8,937 nucleotides of DNA from Alphaproteobacteria bacterium (GTDB lineage: Bacteria; Pseudomonadota; Alphaproteobacteria; Rhizobiales; Aestuariivirgaceae). Of this stretch, positions 1 through 6,302 are shown piece after piece. Location of the stretch: assembly GCA_024279045.1 (NCBI GenBank), contig JAJRRZ010000242.1:1-8937 (forward strand), written 5' to 3'. Under the pieces are notes generated by a model. It was not told the origin of the DNA. It ran no database searches and was given only the letters and a program-made list of their open reading frames with translations. Position 1 is the first letter of the stretch. Each line of letters starts with the position of its first letter. A program made the translations under genes and the position numbers.

Positions 1-159
1 CACCGGCAGCAGCAGGCGCAGCTCGGCGCGGGTGGTGTCGATGACCTCGGCCCAGATGGCGGCATCGGGGTGTTGTGCACGCAGGCGGGCGCGCCACTGC
101 TCCAGGCGCACCTGCAAGGCGCGGCGCAGCGTCGTTGATATCGATGTGCGATCAGGCAT
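1..159 (-). CDS. Unidentified phage gene downstream of the head-tail adaptor, partial (C-terminus beyond left edge)
   Basis: The reading frame opens with ATG at 159, 11 nt after the TAG stop of the adaptor, and runs without a stop to base 1, giving 53 residues starting MPDRTSISTTLRRALQVRLE. Third codon positions are almost all G or C, as in the neighbouring genes, so the frame is convincingly coding. The segment is rich in Arg, Leu and Ala and predicts as helix (about residues 10-30 and 40-50). At this place in GTA and HK97-like clusters one expects a tail-completion protein (HK97 gp10 type) or the DUF3168 tail terminator (RcGTA g8). The visible residues do not resemble the start of either family that I know, so no function is assigned. 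The Shine-Dalgarno sequence is weak (GAG shortly before ATG), so translation may be coupled to the adaptor. Confidence 0.6.
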   Translation of the reverse strand, partial: MPDRTSISTTLRRALQVRLEQWRARLRAQHPDAAIWAEVIDTTRAELRLLLPV

Positions 160-170
160 GGGGCTCGACA

Positions 171-545
171 CTATTGCGGTTCGGCGCTGCACAGGCAGAC
201 AAGGTGATGGCGCTGGCCATCGGCATCGGCGACGGTCTCGATGCGCCAGATATCGCCACTGGCCGGGTTGTGCAGGCGCATGCCGGGGGCGGGGCTGGCG
301 GTGGCGTGCGTTCGCAGCCAGATGCGCGCTTTAACGCGGCTGGCGGTCTGATCCAGCCGCCAGGCCTCGGCATCGGCAAAGCCGACCTGTGGCTCAATGG
401 CGGCCCAGACGGTGGCCAGCGTCGTCCAGGTGATGGCGCGGCCACCCTGCCCGTCGTCGCTGGTGATGGGCTGCTGCAACTGCAGCCGCGTGCTCATGCG
501 GGAGATGCGCGAGCGGCGGCGGCGATCTAGAGAATCGGCGGGCAT
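171..545 (-). CDS. Phage head-tail adaptor (head closure / head-tail joining family, RcGTA g7-like)
   Basis: This 124-residue protein matches the size and pattern of the phage head-tail joining family (SPP1 gp16 / HK97 gp7-type fold). These proteins form a ring under the connector that closes the filled head and receives the tail. Visible hallmarks are an N-terminal strand with a basic stretch (about residues 8-26), the segment TTLATVWAAIEPQVG (41-55), then RVKARIWLRT (70-79), GMRLHNPASGDIWRIETVAD (88-107) and a final hydrophobic strand. The ATG at 545 is chosen because TAGGAGG (560-554) lies 8 nt upstream; the TTG at 551 is too close to that site. The Shine-Dalgarno sequence overlaps the TAG stop of the connector gene, so the two genes are probably translationally coupled. 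Family assignment rests on position plus motif pattern. Confidence 0.82.
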   Translation of the reverse strand: MPADSLDRRRRSRISRMSTRLQLQQPITSDDGQGGRAITWTTLATVWAAIEPQVGFADAEAWRLDQTASRVKARIWLRTHATASPAPGMRLHNPASGDIWRIETVADADGQRHHLVCLCSAEPQ

Positions 546-553
546 GGGCAATG

Positions 554-560
554 CCTCCTA
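554..560 (-). promoter_or_regulatory. Ribosome binding site overlapping the connector stop codon
   Basis: TAGGAGG on the minus strand contains the TAG stop of the connector gene and a consensus GGAGG. It sits 8 nt before the adaptor ATG. It decides the adaptor start and implies that ribosomes ending the connector can re-initiate on the adaptor, which would keep the two ring proteins in step. Confidence 0.7.
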
Positions 561-1118
561 CAGGGCAATGAGCCGCCAGGGGGCAAGCAGGGCGCGCGCC
601 TCCTCCGGCAAGGCGGTGGCCGCGGCGTTGCCTTCGCGGAATTCGTAAAGATGCGCGGCGGAGAGCAGCACGGCCATCTGCAACTCCTCCGGCACGCTGG
701 CATCATCCGTGCCGAAACCGGCGGTGAAGGTGATGCGCACGGCGTTCAGCCCGCCGTCGGGGCGGGGGTGGCCTTGCGCAATACGCAGGCGCGGCGGGCG
801 GCTGGCGAGGTCGGCCTCCCAGCCGTCGGCGGGAAGAATCTGCCAGCCGCTATCGCTGCGGATGGCAACCTCGTCGATGCTGGCGATGGGGTGCAGCGGC
901 AGGCGGATGAGGCCATTGCCGGGCACACAGTCGGCCCACAGCCGCCACTGCGTGGTGATCAGCGCCAGGGAGGCATACTGCTCCACGTGATGGGCGGCGG
1001 CACTGACGATATCGCTGACGAGGGTATCGTCCGTTGCATCGTCGATGCGCAGATACTGGCGGGCACGGGCCAGCGCCACTGGTGGCGCGGCGGGCGCGGT
1101 GAGGCGTTCCAGGGGCAT
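558..1118 (-). CDS. Head-tail connector protein (gp6-like / phiE125 gp8 family, RcGTA g6-like)
   Basis: This 186-residue protein of the HK97 gp6-like connector family forms a ring beneath the portal and is the first head-completion protein. Family signatures are visible: an N-terminal helix pair ARQYLRIDDATDDTLVSDIV (residues 19-38) followed by HHVEQYASLALITTQWRL (43-60), a beta-rich centre (LIRLPLHPIASIDEVAI, 70-86), the strand VRITFTAGFG (127-136), and the C-terminal helix VPEELQMAVLLSAAHLYEFRE (142-162). The ATG at 1118 is preferred over an upstream ATG at 1190 because it has an AAGAGA Shine-Dalgarno 8-9 nt upstream. The longer form would also read through the terminator hairpin and its T-tract. 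The gene lies downstream of that terminator, so it should be expressed less than the capsid gene. It is followed after 12 nt by the adaptor. Confidence 0.87.
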   Translation of the reverse strand: MPLERLTAPAAPPVALARARQYLRIDDATDDTLVSDIVSAAAHHVEQYASLALITTQWRLWADCVPGNGLIRLPLHPIASIDEVAIRSDSGWQILPADGWEADLASRPPRLRIAQGHPRPDGGLNAVRITFTAGFGTDDASVPEELQMAVLLSAAHLYEFREGNAAATALPEEARALLAPWRLIAL

Positions 1119-1291
1119 GGACGGAATCTCTTTGCGGCAATGCAGGAAAAATGCCGGGGAGGTGGGGAGGGAGCACCTCCCCGGCGGCACCGGCGTCCGC
1201 GCCCGGGCGCGGGCGGGAGAGGAGGCAGGCGGGCGGGCGGTGGATCACCGGTGCGTGGCTGGTGTGATGCGGGATGGAATGAGCGCTGGCG
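1119..1291 (-). other. Capsid-connector intergenic region
   Basis: This 173-nt gap is the longest inside the cassette. Besides the terminator it holds only a very G/C-rich stretch (about 1190-1245) with short C/G runs, and the connector Shine-Dalgarno at its left end. I see no convincing ORF or promoter in it. Confidence 0.6.
1147..1186 (-). terminator. Intrinsic terminator between capsid and connector genes
   Basis: On the minus strand a perfect 12-bp G/C-rich stem (arms 1185-1174 and 1164-1153; core CCGGGGAGGTG pairing with CACCTCCCCGG) encloses a 9-nt loop. It is followed directly by A and then TTTTT (to 1147). This is a textbook Rho-independent terminator for leftward transcription. It begins about 105 nt after the capsid stop codon and ends 29 nt before the connector ATG. 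No new promoter is evident between it and the connector, so the connector and later genes would depend on read-through. Confidence 0.82.
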
Positions 1292-2560
1292 TTACACGCT
1301 GAAGGACAACAGCTTGATGGCGGCGAAGTCCTGCACGCCACCGCCGACGCGCTTGGTGGTGTAGAACAGCACGTAAGGCTTGGCGGTGAAGGGATCGCGC
1401 AGCACGCGCACGCCGGTGCGATCGACCACCAGGTAGCCGCGGCGGAAATCGCCAAAGGCGATGGCATGCGCGCCAGCCGCGATATCTGGCATTTGCTCCA
1501 CCTCCACGACGGGGAAGCCCATCAGCGTCGGGCGGGCGGAGGGGCTGGCGGCAGGCTGCCAGATGTAATCGCCGTTGGCGTCCTTGAACTTGCGGACCTC
1601 CGCCTGCACACGGCGGTTCATCATCCACACGGCGTTCTGGCGGTAGCCGGACTTCAGGGCATAGACGAGGTCGATGAGCACATCGGACGGGCTGGTGGCC
1701 GGAAAGGCGCCGTCCACGCCGGTCTTGATGCTGCCCAGGTTGCCCCAGCTCCAGGTGGCCTCGTCCACCACCGGCACGGAGAGGAAGCCCTGCGGGCGGG
1801 TGATGCCATCGCCATTGACGAAGGCATCGGTCTCCTGCTCGGCAAAGGCGGTGATGACTTCCTCCGCCAACCACTGGCCAATGTCCACCGCGGCATCGTC
1901 CAGCAGGGTCTGGGTAGCGGCGGGCATGGCATAAAGCTCCATGGCCGGGAAGCTCAACTCGGCCAGCGTCGGCGTGGTGGTTTCGGGCCGCGCCGCCGTC
2001 TCGCCCACCCAGCCGGTGGCGGCGCGGGTGGTGGCGAAGGGCTTGCGATAGACACCGGCGGAGATGCGGCGGTGGCCGGCAACGGCGCGGATGGGCGAGG
2101 CATCGGCCAGCAGGCGCTCCACGTTGCGCTCCAGCTCGTCATGGGCAAGATAGCCGCCATCCGGGGCGGAACCGGCGGACAACGCCTTTTCCTCCAGCCG
2201 CAACAGGCGCGCGGCGTCGCCCTTGCGCACATACTGTTCGAAAGCCGCCTTGTGGGCATCGGTGGCGGTCTCGCCGGTGTGCGCGGCGGTAGCCAGCGGC
2301 AGACGCGCGGCGCGGCGGGCAAGGTCGTTCAGGCGGCGCTCGTGGGTATCCAGCGCCTCGGAGATGCGCTGCAGCTTCTCCTCCAGCAGCACATCGGCCT
2401 GGCCGCGCGCCTCCTGCTCGGCCAGGCGCTCGTCGTTGGCCTCGGTGAAGGCATGGTGCGTGCGCAGCATGTCGTCATGCACGGCAGTGGCCTCGGCCAG
2501 GTCGTCGGCGGCAATGGCCACCTTGGTTTCCAGGGAATCAGCGGTGGTGGTATCGGTCAT
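1292..2560 (-). CDS. Phage major capsid protein, HK97 fold, with N-terminal scaffold (delta) domain
   Basis: This 422-residue protein builds the icosahedral shell. Residues about 8-88 are acidic/basic, heptad-like and helical (e.g. LAEQEARGQADVLLEEKLQR, 46-65). This corresponds to the delta scaffold domain that the prohead protease removes in HK97-type capsids; the cut should fall between about residues 90 and 130, which are Ala/Thr/Gly-rich. The mature part starts near SAGSAPDGGYL (128-138) and shows family hallmarks: the E-loop region YRKPFATTRAATGWVGETAA (171-190), ETTTPTLAELSFPAMELYAM, DAFVNGDG, and the C-terminal IAFGDFRRGYLVVDRTGVRVL followed by DPFTAKPYVLFYTTKRVGGG. The ATG at 2560 has AAGGAG 6 nt upstream; an in-frame ATG at 2599 would translate through that site and is rejected. 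I see no evidence for or against HK97-type covalent cross-links. The gene lies between the protease and a strong terminator. Confidence 0.96.
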   Translation of the reverse strand: MTDTTTADSLETKVAIAADDLAEATAVHDDMLRTHHAFTEANDERLAEQEARGQADVLLEEKLQRISEALDTHERRLNDLARRAARLPLATAAHTGETATDAHKAAFEQYVRKGDAARLLRLEEKALSAGSAPDGGYLAHDELERNVERLLADASPIRAVAGHRRISAGVYRKPFATTRAATGWVGETAARPETTTPTLAELSFPAMELYAMPAATQTLLDDAAVDIGQWLAEEVITAFAEQETDAFVNGDGITRPQGFLSVPVVDEATWSWGNLGSIKTGVDGAFPATSPSDVLIDLVYALKSGYRQNAVWMMNRRVQAEVRKFKDANGDYIWQPAASPSARPTLMGFPVVEVEQMPDIAAGAHAIAFGDFRRGYLVVDRTGVRVLRDPFTAKPYVLFYTTKRVGGGVQDFAAIKLLSFSV

Positions 2561-2566
2561 GGAATG

Positions 2567-2572
2567 CTCCTT
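2567..2572 (-). promoter_or_regulatory. Ribosome binding site of the capsid gene
   Basis: AAGGAG lies 6 nt upstream of the ATG at 2560. It is the best-placed Shine-Dalgarno sequence in the cassette, fits the highest-copy product, and fixes the capsid start. Confidence 0.8.
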
Positions 2573-2623
2573 GGTTGGGCGGGTTGACGAGGAAGGCAAG
2601 CGATGGTGCGCCGATGCGCCGCT

Positions 2624-3070
2624 TCATGCGGCCATGGCGGCGGGCAGCGGGCGGATGCGAGCGCTGCGCAGCATGGGGAAGGTAACCAGCGAGATCTCCC
2701 ACAGCTCCACCTGATGCAACAGGCGCGCCTTGCGCAGGCGGTCGCGGCTGGCGCGGATGGTGCGAAAGCCGATGGACAGGCCATCGACCGCGCCGATCTT
2801 CACCAGCTCGGCCACCTCGCGGCCCGTGGCGGAGTTCAGCGCCAGCTGGCCGCGCACGAACAGGCCGCGGGAATCTTCGCGGATGTCGATCCAGACGCCG
2901 ATGGGGCGGCTGATGTCGTGCTGCCAGAGCATGCGCACCGCGCGTGGCCCGGTGCGCTTCAGGCTGTTGCGAAAGGCGCCGGGCAGCACGATGTCGCCGG
3001 CATCGTCGCGGACATGAAAAACGGAGGCATAACCGGCAAACTCGCCGGTGCGGGCAAGACGCATGGGCAT
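2624..3070 (-). CDS. HK97-family prohead protease (S78 family)
   Basis: This serine protease acts inside the prohead, where it cuts the scaffold domain off the capsid protein before DNA packaging. Numbered from the ATG at 3070 it has 148 residues. The family core is clear: EFAGYASVF (10-18), DDAGDIVLPGAFRNSLKR (22-39), the His motif MLWQHDISRPIGVW (47-60, His at 51), EDSRGLFVRGQL (65-76), the Ser motif KIGAVDGLSIGFRT (91-104, Ser at 99) and VELWEISLVTFPML (121-134). His 51 and Ser 99 are the expected catalytic pair, with an acidic residue of the WEIS region as a likely third. The alternative start is TTG at 3130, one base after the portal stop; it would add 20 residues from an AT-rich stretch with codon use unlike the rest. 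Neither start has a strong Shine-Dalgarno (a weak AGAGA lies 11 nt before the ATG). The protein is shorter than many homologues, but the core is complete. Confidence 0.93.
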   Translation of the reverse strand: MPMRLARTGEFAGYASVFHVRDDAGDIVLPGAFRNSLKRTGPRAVRMLWQHDISRPIGVWIDIREDSRGLFVRGQLALNSATGREVAELVKIGAVDGLSIGFRTIRASRDRLRKARLLHQVELWEISLVTFPMLRSARIRPLPAAMAA

Positions 3071-3130
3071 GATGGGTGATGTCTCTTGCTGGAGTTTTTC
3101 TTGTGTGTTTATATTTTGTTCTTTTGTCAA

Positions 3131-4555
3131 TCAGCCCGTGCCACCCGCGGTATTCAGCACATCACCGTTTTCGAGGGGCGGGTAGCCGAGGGCGGTGCGT
3201 TTTTCGTTGATGGTGAGGAAGTCGGCATCACGGATCTGTTGCCAGCGGGTGGCGCGCTCCGGGGCGTAGGCTTCCAGGGCGTCCACATCGGGCGCCAGGG
3301 CCATGTCTTCCAGGCCAAAGGCCGGGGCCAGCCAGTTGCCGAAATGCTCGGCGAAACGGCGCGCCAGCGGCAACACCGTGGTGCGCCAGAAAGCGCGGTT
3401 GGCCTCGGCGTAGTTGGCATAGGTGTTGTCGCCCGGAATGCCCAGCAACATCGGTGGCACGCCAAAGGCCAGGGCGATTTCGCGGGCGGCGGCGTGGCGC
3501 ATCTCGATGTGCTCCATGTCCTTCGGGCTGTGCGATAGCGGCATCCATTCCAGCCCGCCTTCCAGCACCAGCGGGCGCCCGGCATTCTGCGCCCCGGCAT
3601 AGGCCGTGTGCAGCTCGTCCTTCAGCCGCTGGAACTGCTCCGGGCCGAGCGCGCCGCCCTCGCCGCGGTAGACCAGTGCGCCGGAAGGACGGGCGGCATT
3701 GTCCAGCAGCGCCTTGCTCCAGGCGGCGGCGGCGTTGTGAATGTCCACCGCACGGGCGCAGGCGGCGAAGGGAGACAGGCCCTCGATGTCGGAAAACGGT
3801 GAGAACAGGCGCATGTGCATCACCGGCGCGATGGTCTCGTCCGGCTGCTGGCGCAGGCGGATGGTGCGGCCCTGCACCTGATATTCCCAGGCGGTGGGCC
3901 AGCCGTGATCGTCGGTGATGATGCGCAGGCGTTGCGGGTCGAGCACGTGCAGCTCCACCGGCTCGTCGTCGAGCAGGGCGACGCGCAGCCAGCCGTTGCC
4001 GGTAATGAGCAGGTGGGCGATGAAGGCCTCCACCAGCTCGCGGCCCGATTGCAGCGCGTTGGGCCGACGTAGCAGCCTCAGCGCGGTACTGGCGGCGCGA
4101 GCAGCCTGGGCGGTGGCATCGGCGTCATGCGTGGTGGCAGAAGAGGTGGTGGCCGTGGCATCCCCCGCCCTGCCCGGCCTGCTCGTCGCGCGTGGCGCGG
4201 AAGGTGCGGGCTGCTGGCCGCGGGAGACTTCCGGGTCATGCTTCAGCGGCACGGCGGCAACAGCGCGGGCAATGAGCATGATGCAGCGGTAGGCCACCGG
4301 ATTGCCGGCGAAGCCCTCCCGCGCAAATGCCGCGGTATTGGCCAAGCCCCAGTCGGGCGCGGCCAGCGGATACAGCTCGAAAAATCCGCAGGAAGATGTT
4401 GCGCTGCGCTGCTCCGGGGCTACCACTACGTTGGCGGGAGCAGCGGCGGCTCTTTTATGTCTGTTCAGGGCGTCTTCCGGAGATAGCCCGGCGGAATCGC
4501 GCATCCTGCCGCCTGTGCCCAGCATGGTGCGCAGGCGATTGAACAAACCTGTCAT
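3131..4555 (-). CDS. Phage portal protein, HK97 family
   Basis: This 474-residue portal subunit belongs to the family whose members form a dodecameric ring at one capsid vertex, dock the terminase and act as the DNA channel. Family landmarks are NPVAYRCIMLIARAVAAVPL (85-104), LLRRPNALQSGRELVEAFIA (161-180), HLLITGNGWLRV (181-192), the clip/wing segment with VELHVLDPQRLRIITDD (200-216), SPFSDIEGLSPFAACARAVD (252-271), WSKALLDNAARPSGALVY (279-296), the helix/tunnel part MPLSHSPKDMEHIEMR (338-353), IALAFGVPPMLLG (360-372) and FLTINEKRTALGYPPLENGD (446-465). The start is supported by AAGGAG (4571-4566) 10 nt upstream. The gene begins 23 nt after the terminase TAG. Residues about 107-155 form a Pro/Ala/Ser/Thr/Arg-rich low-complexity insertion where homologues usually have a short loop. 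Confidence 0.95.
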   Translation of the reverse strand: MTGLFNRLRTMLGTGGRMRDSAGLSPEDALNRHKRAAAAPANVVVAPEQRSATSSCGFFELYPLAAPDWGLANTAAFAREGFAGNPVAYRCIMLIARAVAAVPLKHDPEVSRGQQPAPSAPRATSRPGRAGDATATTSSATTHDADATAQAARAASTALRLLRRPNALQSGRELVEAFIAHLLITGNGWLRVALLDDEPVELHVLDPQRLRIITDDHGWPTAWEYQVQGRTIRLRQQPDETIAPVMHMRLFSPFSDIEGLSPFAACARAVDIHNAAAAWSKALLDNAARPSGALVYRGEGGALGPEQFQRLKDELHTAYAGAQNAGRPLVLEGGLEWMPLSHSPKDMEHIEMRHAAAREIALAFGVPPMLLGIPGDNTYANYAEANRAFWRTTVLPLARRFAEHFGNWLAPAFGLEDMALAPDVDALEAYAPERATRWQQIRDADFLTINEKRTALGYPPLENGDVLNTAGGTG

Positions 4556-4565
4556 ACTCGCTGAT

Positions 4566-4571
4566 CTCCTT
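4566..4571 (-). promoter_or_regulatory. Ribosome binding site of the portal gene
   Basis: AAGGAG lies in the 23-nt gap between terminase and portal, 10 nt before the ATG at 4555. It supports that start and independent initiation of the portal. Confidence 0.65.
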
Positions 4572-4578
4572 TTTCAGA

Positions 4579-5952
4579 CTATATCACCCGAACGCGGGGT
4601 TCGGCGGAGGAGGCCACAAGGGCGGTGATGGCCCAGACGAGAGCATCGGCGCGGTCGGGGCTGGAACCACGCTCCAGCAGGTGCTCGAAATCGGTCAGCT
4701 GATCTTCCAGTTCGGGCAATGCGCCGACGTGGTGCACCCTGCCCTGCTCATACAGCGCCGCCACCGGCTCGGCGCGCACGGCCTTGCCACGAGTGGCGCG
4801 CACAGGGCTGAATGGCGCATCGGGCGCAATCTGGCGAATAAGCGCCTCGACCATGTCGCCCCCTTGGTTGACCTCGGCGACAATACGGTCAGCACGGTGG
4901 CGCTCGAAAGCGGCGAGCACGGCGCGCGCCCATTGCAGCGGCTGGGCCCGCTCTACGCTGGCGTCCCGCAGCACATACATGTGGCCATTCGCGGCGCGGC
5001 CCGCCACGACGATGCCGCAGCAGGAATCATCCGCCGTGGCGCTGGCCGGCGGATCAACGGCGACGACGATGCGTTGCAATTGTGGCGTCTCGCGCGGCGC
5101 AATGCGCGCGGCTTCGATCAGCCGGCGGCGGAACAGGCCATCGGGCACATCGTCGATGAACTCGCCGTCCAGCTCCTGCCGGCCCAGCCAGGTTCCACCA
5201 TAACGCTCCAGCATGGCGTCGATGAAGCCGTGGCCAAGGTTGGTGGCGTTGTCAGTGGTTCGGGCGTGCGAGCGCCATACGCTGCCGTCGGCCAGCAGGC
5301 GGCGGATGAGCGGCGTCGGCGCGGGCGTGGTGGTGGCCAGCACGCGCGGAGTGTCGCCCAGGCGCAGCGCCATCATCAGCATGTCCCAGACCTGCTCGCC
5401 CTTCTTCCAGCGGCCTATCTCGTCGCACCAGGCAAGGTGAAACTGCGGGCCGCGCAGGCTGTCCGGCTCATCGGCGGAGAACAGATGCGCGCGGCTGCCG
5501 CTAGGCCAGATGACCTGGCGCTTCGACGGCTCGAAAACGGGCCGCAGATGAACAGGCCAGCGCAGCGCTAGCAGGCCGGAGGCCCCTTCCAGCATCACCG
5601 CGCGGGCATCGTGCAGCGTTGGCGCGACAAGCGCGATGCGCAGGGGTTGTGCGGCATTTTGCGTGGCGCTGACAATGACCTCACGGCGGATCCACTCAGC
5701 CCCGGCGCGTGTCTTGCCCGCCCCGCGCCCGGCCATGAACAGCCACGTGCGCCAGCCCCGCCCGGCGCGGGGAAAATGAAAATCCGGCGGCAATTGCTCG
5801 TCGCGGGCGGCGAAGGGCCAGTTGCCCTGCAGCCAGCGGACAAGATCGGCATCAAGCGCGCGGCTGACGGCGCGGGGGCCGCGTTGACGCACACAGCGCT
5901 TCAAGCTGTTGCGCAAGGCGGTGTCGGAGGGCGGCGTCGGCGGCTTGCTCAT
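4579..5952 (-). CDS. Terminase large subunit (DNA-packaging ATPase/nuclease, RcGTA g2-like)
   Basis: This 457-residue packaging motor uses an N-terminal ATPase to pump DNA through the portal and a C-terminal RNase H-like nuclease to cut it. Visible motifs are Walker A GRGAGKT (residues 75-81, Lys 80), Walker B LAWCDE (Asp 177, Glu 178), the coupling motif ATTTP (206-210), and nuclease acidic residues in VAVDPP (Asp 300), VAEVNQGGD (Glu 360) and SPDRADALVWA (Asp 433, Asp 436). The WRTWLFMAGRGAGKTRAGAEW signature is typical of the alphaproteobacterial prophage/GTA terminases. Resemblance to that family begins near residue 37 (DLVRWLQGNWPFAARDEQLPP). The ATG at 5952 has CGGAGG 12 nt upstream, rather far. 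With this start the gene overlaps the upstream small gene by 101 nt; a later GTG (codon 21) would shorten the overlap. No catalytic residue appears missing. Confidence 0.95.
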   Translation of the reverse strand: MSKPPTPPSDTALRNSLKRCVRQRGPRAVSRALDADLVRWLQGNWPFAARDEQLPPDFHFPRAGRGWRTWLFMAGRGAGKTRAGAEWIRREVIVSATQNAAQPLRIALVAPTLHDARAVMLEGASGLLALRWPVHLRPVFEPSKRQVIWPSGSRAHLFSADEPDSLRGPQFHLAWCDEIGRWKKGEQVWDMLMMALRLGDTPRVLATTTPAPTPLIRRLLADGSVWRSHARTTDNATNLGHGFIDAMLERYGGTWLGRQELDGEFIDDVPDGLFRRRLIEAARIAPRETPQLQRIVVAVDPPASATADDSCCGIVVAGRAANGHMYVLRDASVERAQPLQWARAVLAAFERHRADRIVAEVNQGGDMVEALIRQIAPDAPFSPVRATRGKAVRAEPVAALYEQGRVHHVGALPELEDQLTDFEHLLERGSSPDRADALVWAITALVASSAEPRVRVI

Positions 5953-6178
5953 GCTGGCGGTCGGCCTCCGTGGCGCTGGCGTGTTCCATCTCCGTGGCGG
6001 CCTGCAAGGCCTTCATCAGGGCGATGAGGGCCTTTGCCTCGCGCTCCAGCTCGGCGGGAGCGGCAACGGCGCCGGTTTTCTCGCCGCCCTGCTTCTGGCG
6101 TCCCTCGAACTGGGCAATGCGCTGCTGCAGCAGGCGGCGCAGGCGTCTGGCATCGCGCTTCGGAATCATGCGTGGCAT
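5852..6178 (-). CDS. Small coiled-coil protein upstream of TerL, candidate terminase small subunit (RcGTA g1-like position)
   Basis: The product has 108 residues, is charged, and is probably almost all helical. A basic helix (about residues 7-25, RDARRLRRLLQQRIAQFEG) could contact DNA. A Gly/Lys/Ala linker follows (29-40), then a helix ELEREAKALIALMKALQAAT (43-62) that resembles the short helical motif I associate with small terminase-like proteins of alphaproteobacterial prophages and GTAs. A third amphipathic segment (about 70-95) and an Arg/Pro-rich tail end the protein. Small terminases recognise or tether DNA and stimulate the large subunit. The position immediately before terL fits that role, but the call rests on place, size and helix pattern, not on a diagnostic motif. 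The ATG at 6178 overlaps the TGA of a 17-codon leader ORF (TGATG) and has no Shine-Dalgarno; ATG at 6169 is an alternative. Codon use is G/C3-rich up to about 6178 and loses that character upstream. Confidence 0.72.
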   Translation of the reverse strand: MPRMIPKRDARRLRRLLQQRIAQFEGRQKQGGEKTGAVAAPAELEREAKALIALMKALQAATEMEHASATEADRQHEQAADAALRHRLAQQLEALCASTRPPRRQPRA

Positions 6179-6231
6179 CAATGAAAATGGCGCGGCCAGA
6201 CGGCCGCGCCGACATGGGACATCATGAACAT
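6178..6231 (-). CDS. Possible 17-residue leader peptide coupled to the small terminase gene
   Basis: ATG at 6231 opens a frame encoding MFMMSHVGAAVWPRHFH and ending in TGA at 6180-6178. The last base of that stop is the first base of the small terminase ATG (TGATG). This arrangement is typical of translational coupling and would explain the lack of a Shine-Dalgarno at 6178. The candidate start has only a weak GGA 9 nt upstream. The G/C-rich hairpin at 6210-6189 lies within this ORF, so a translating ribosome would unfold it. It may be a regulatory leader or a chance ORF; its shortness makes the call weak. Confidence 0.3.
   Translation of the reverse strand: MFMMSHVGAAVWPRHFH
6184..6210 (-). 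terminator. Terminator-like hairpin in the leader of the packaging operon (possible attenuator)
   Basis: On the minus strand, GGCGCGGCC (6210-6202), a GTCT loop and GGCCGCGCC (6197-6189) form a perfect 9-bp G/C stem, followed by A and TTTT (6187-6184). It resembles a Rho-independent terminator, though the T-tract is short and interrupted (ATTTTCATT). It lies about 85-110 nt downstream of the leftward promoter and 6 nt before the small terminase start. If it works, it would stop or pause transcription before the late genes unless it is overridden by translation or an antiterminator. Confidence 0.55.
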
Positions 6232-6302
6232 GGTGCGGTATCCGACAGCGGGCTGGCGGCGCCATTGCCGCGCCCGAGGCCCACTGTGGCAGCGTGGCAC
6301 GG

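Noticed and set aside
1466..2587. 373-codon plus-strand ORF antisense to the capsid gene
   Set aside because: It is a frame shadow of a certain gene in G/C-rich DNA, with Gly/Ala/Arg/His-rich nonsense composition and no ribosome binding site.
3104..3130. Promoter from TTGACA (3130-3125) and TATAAA on the minus strand at the portal-protease junction
   Set aside because: The two boxes are only 11 bp apart, and no good partner exists at 16-18 bp for either.
4681..5571. 296-codon plus-strand ORF antisense to the large terminase
   Set aside because: It is a shadow frame of a gene with full Walker and nuclease motifs.
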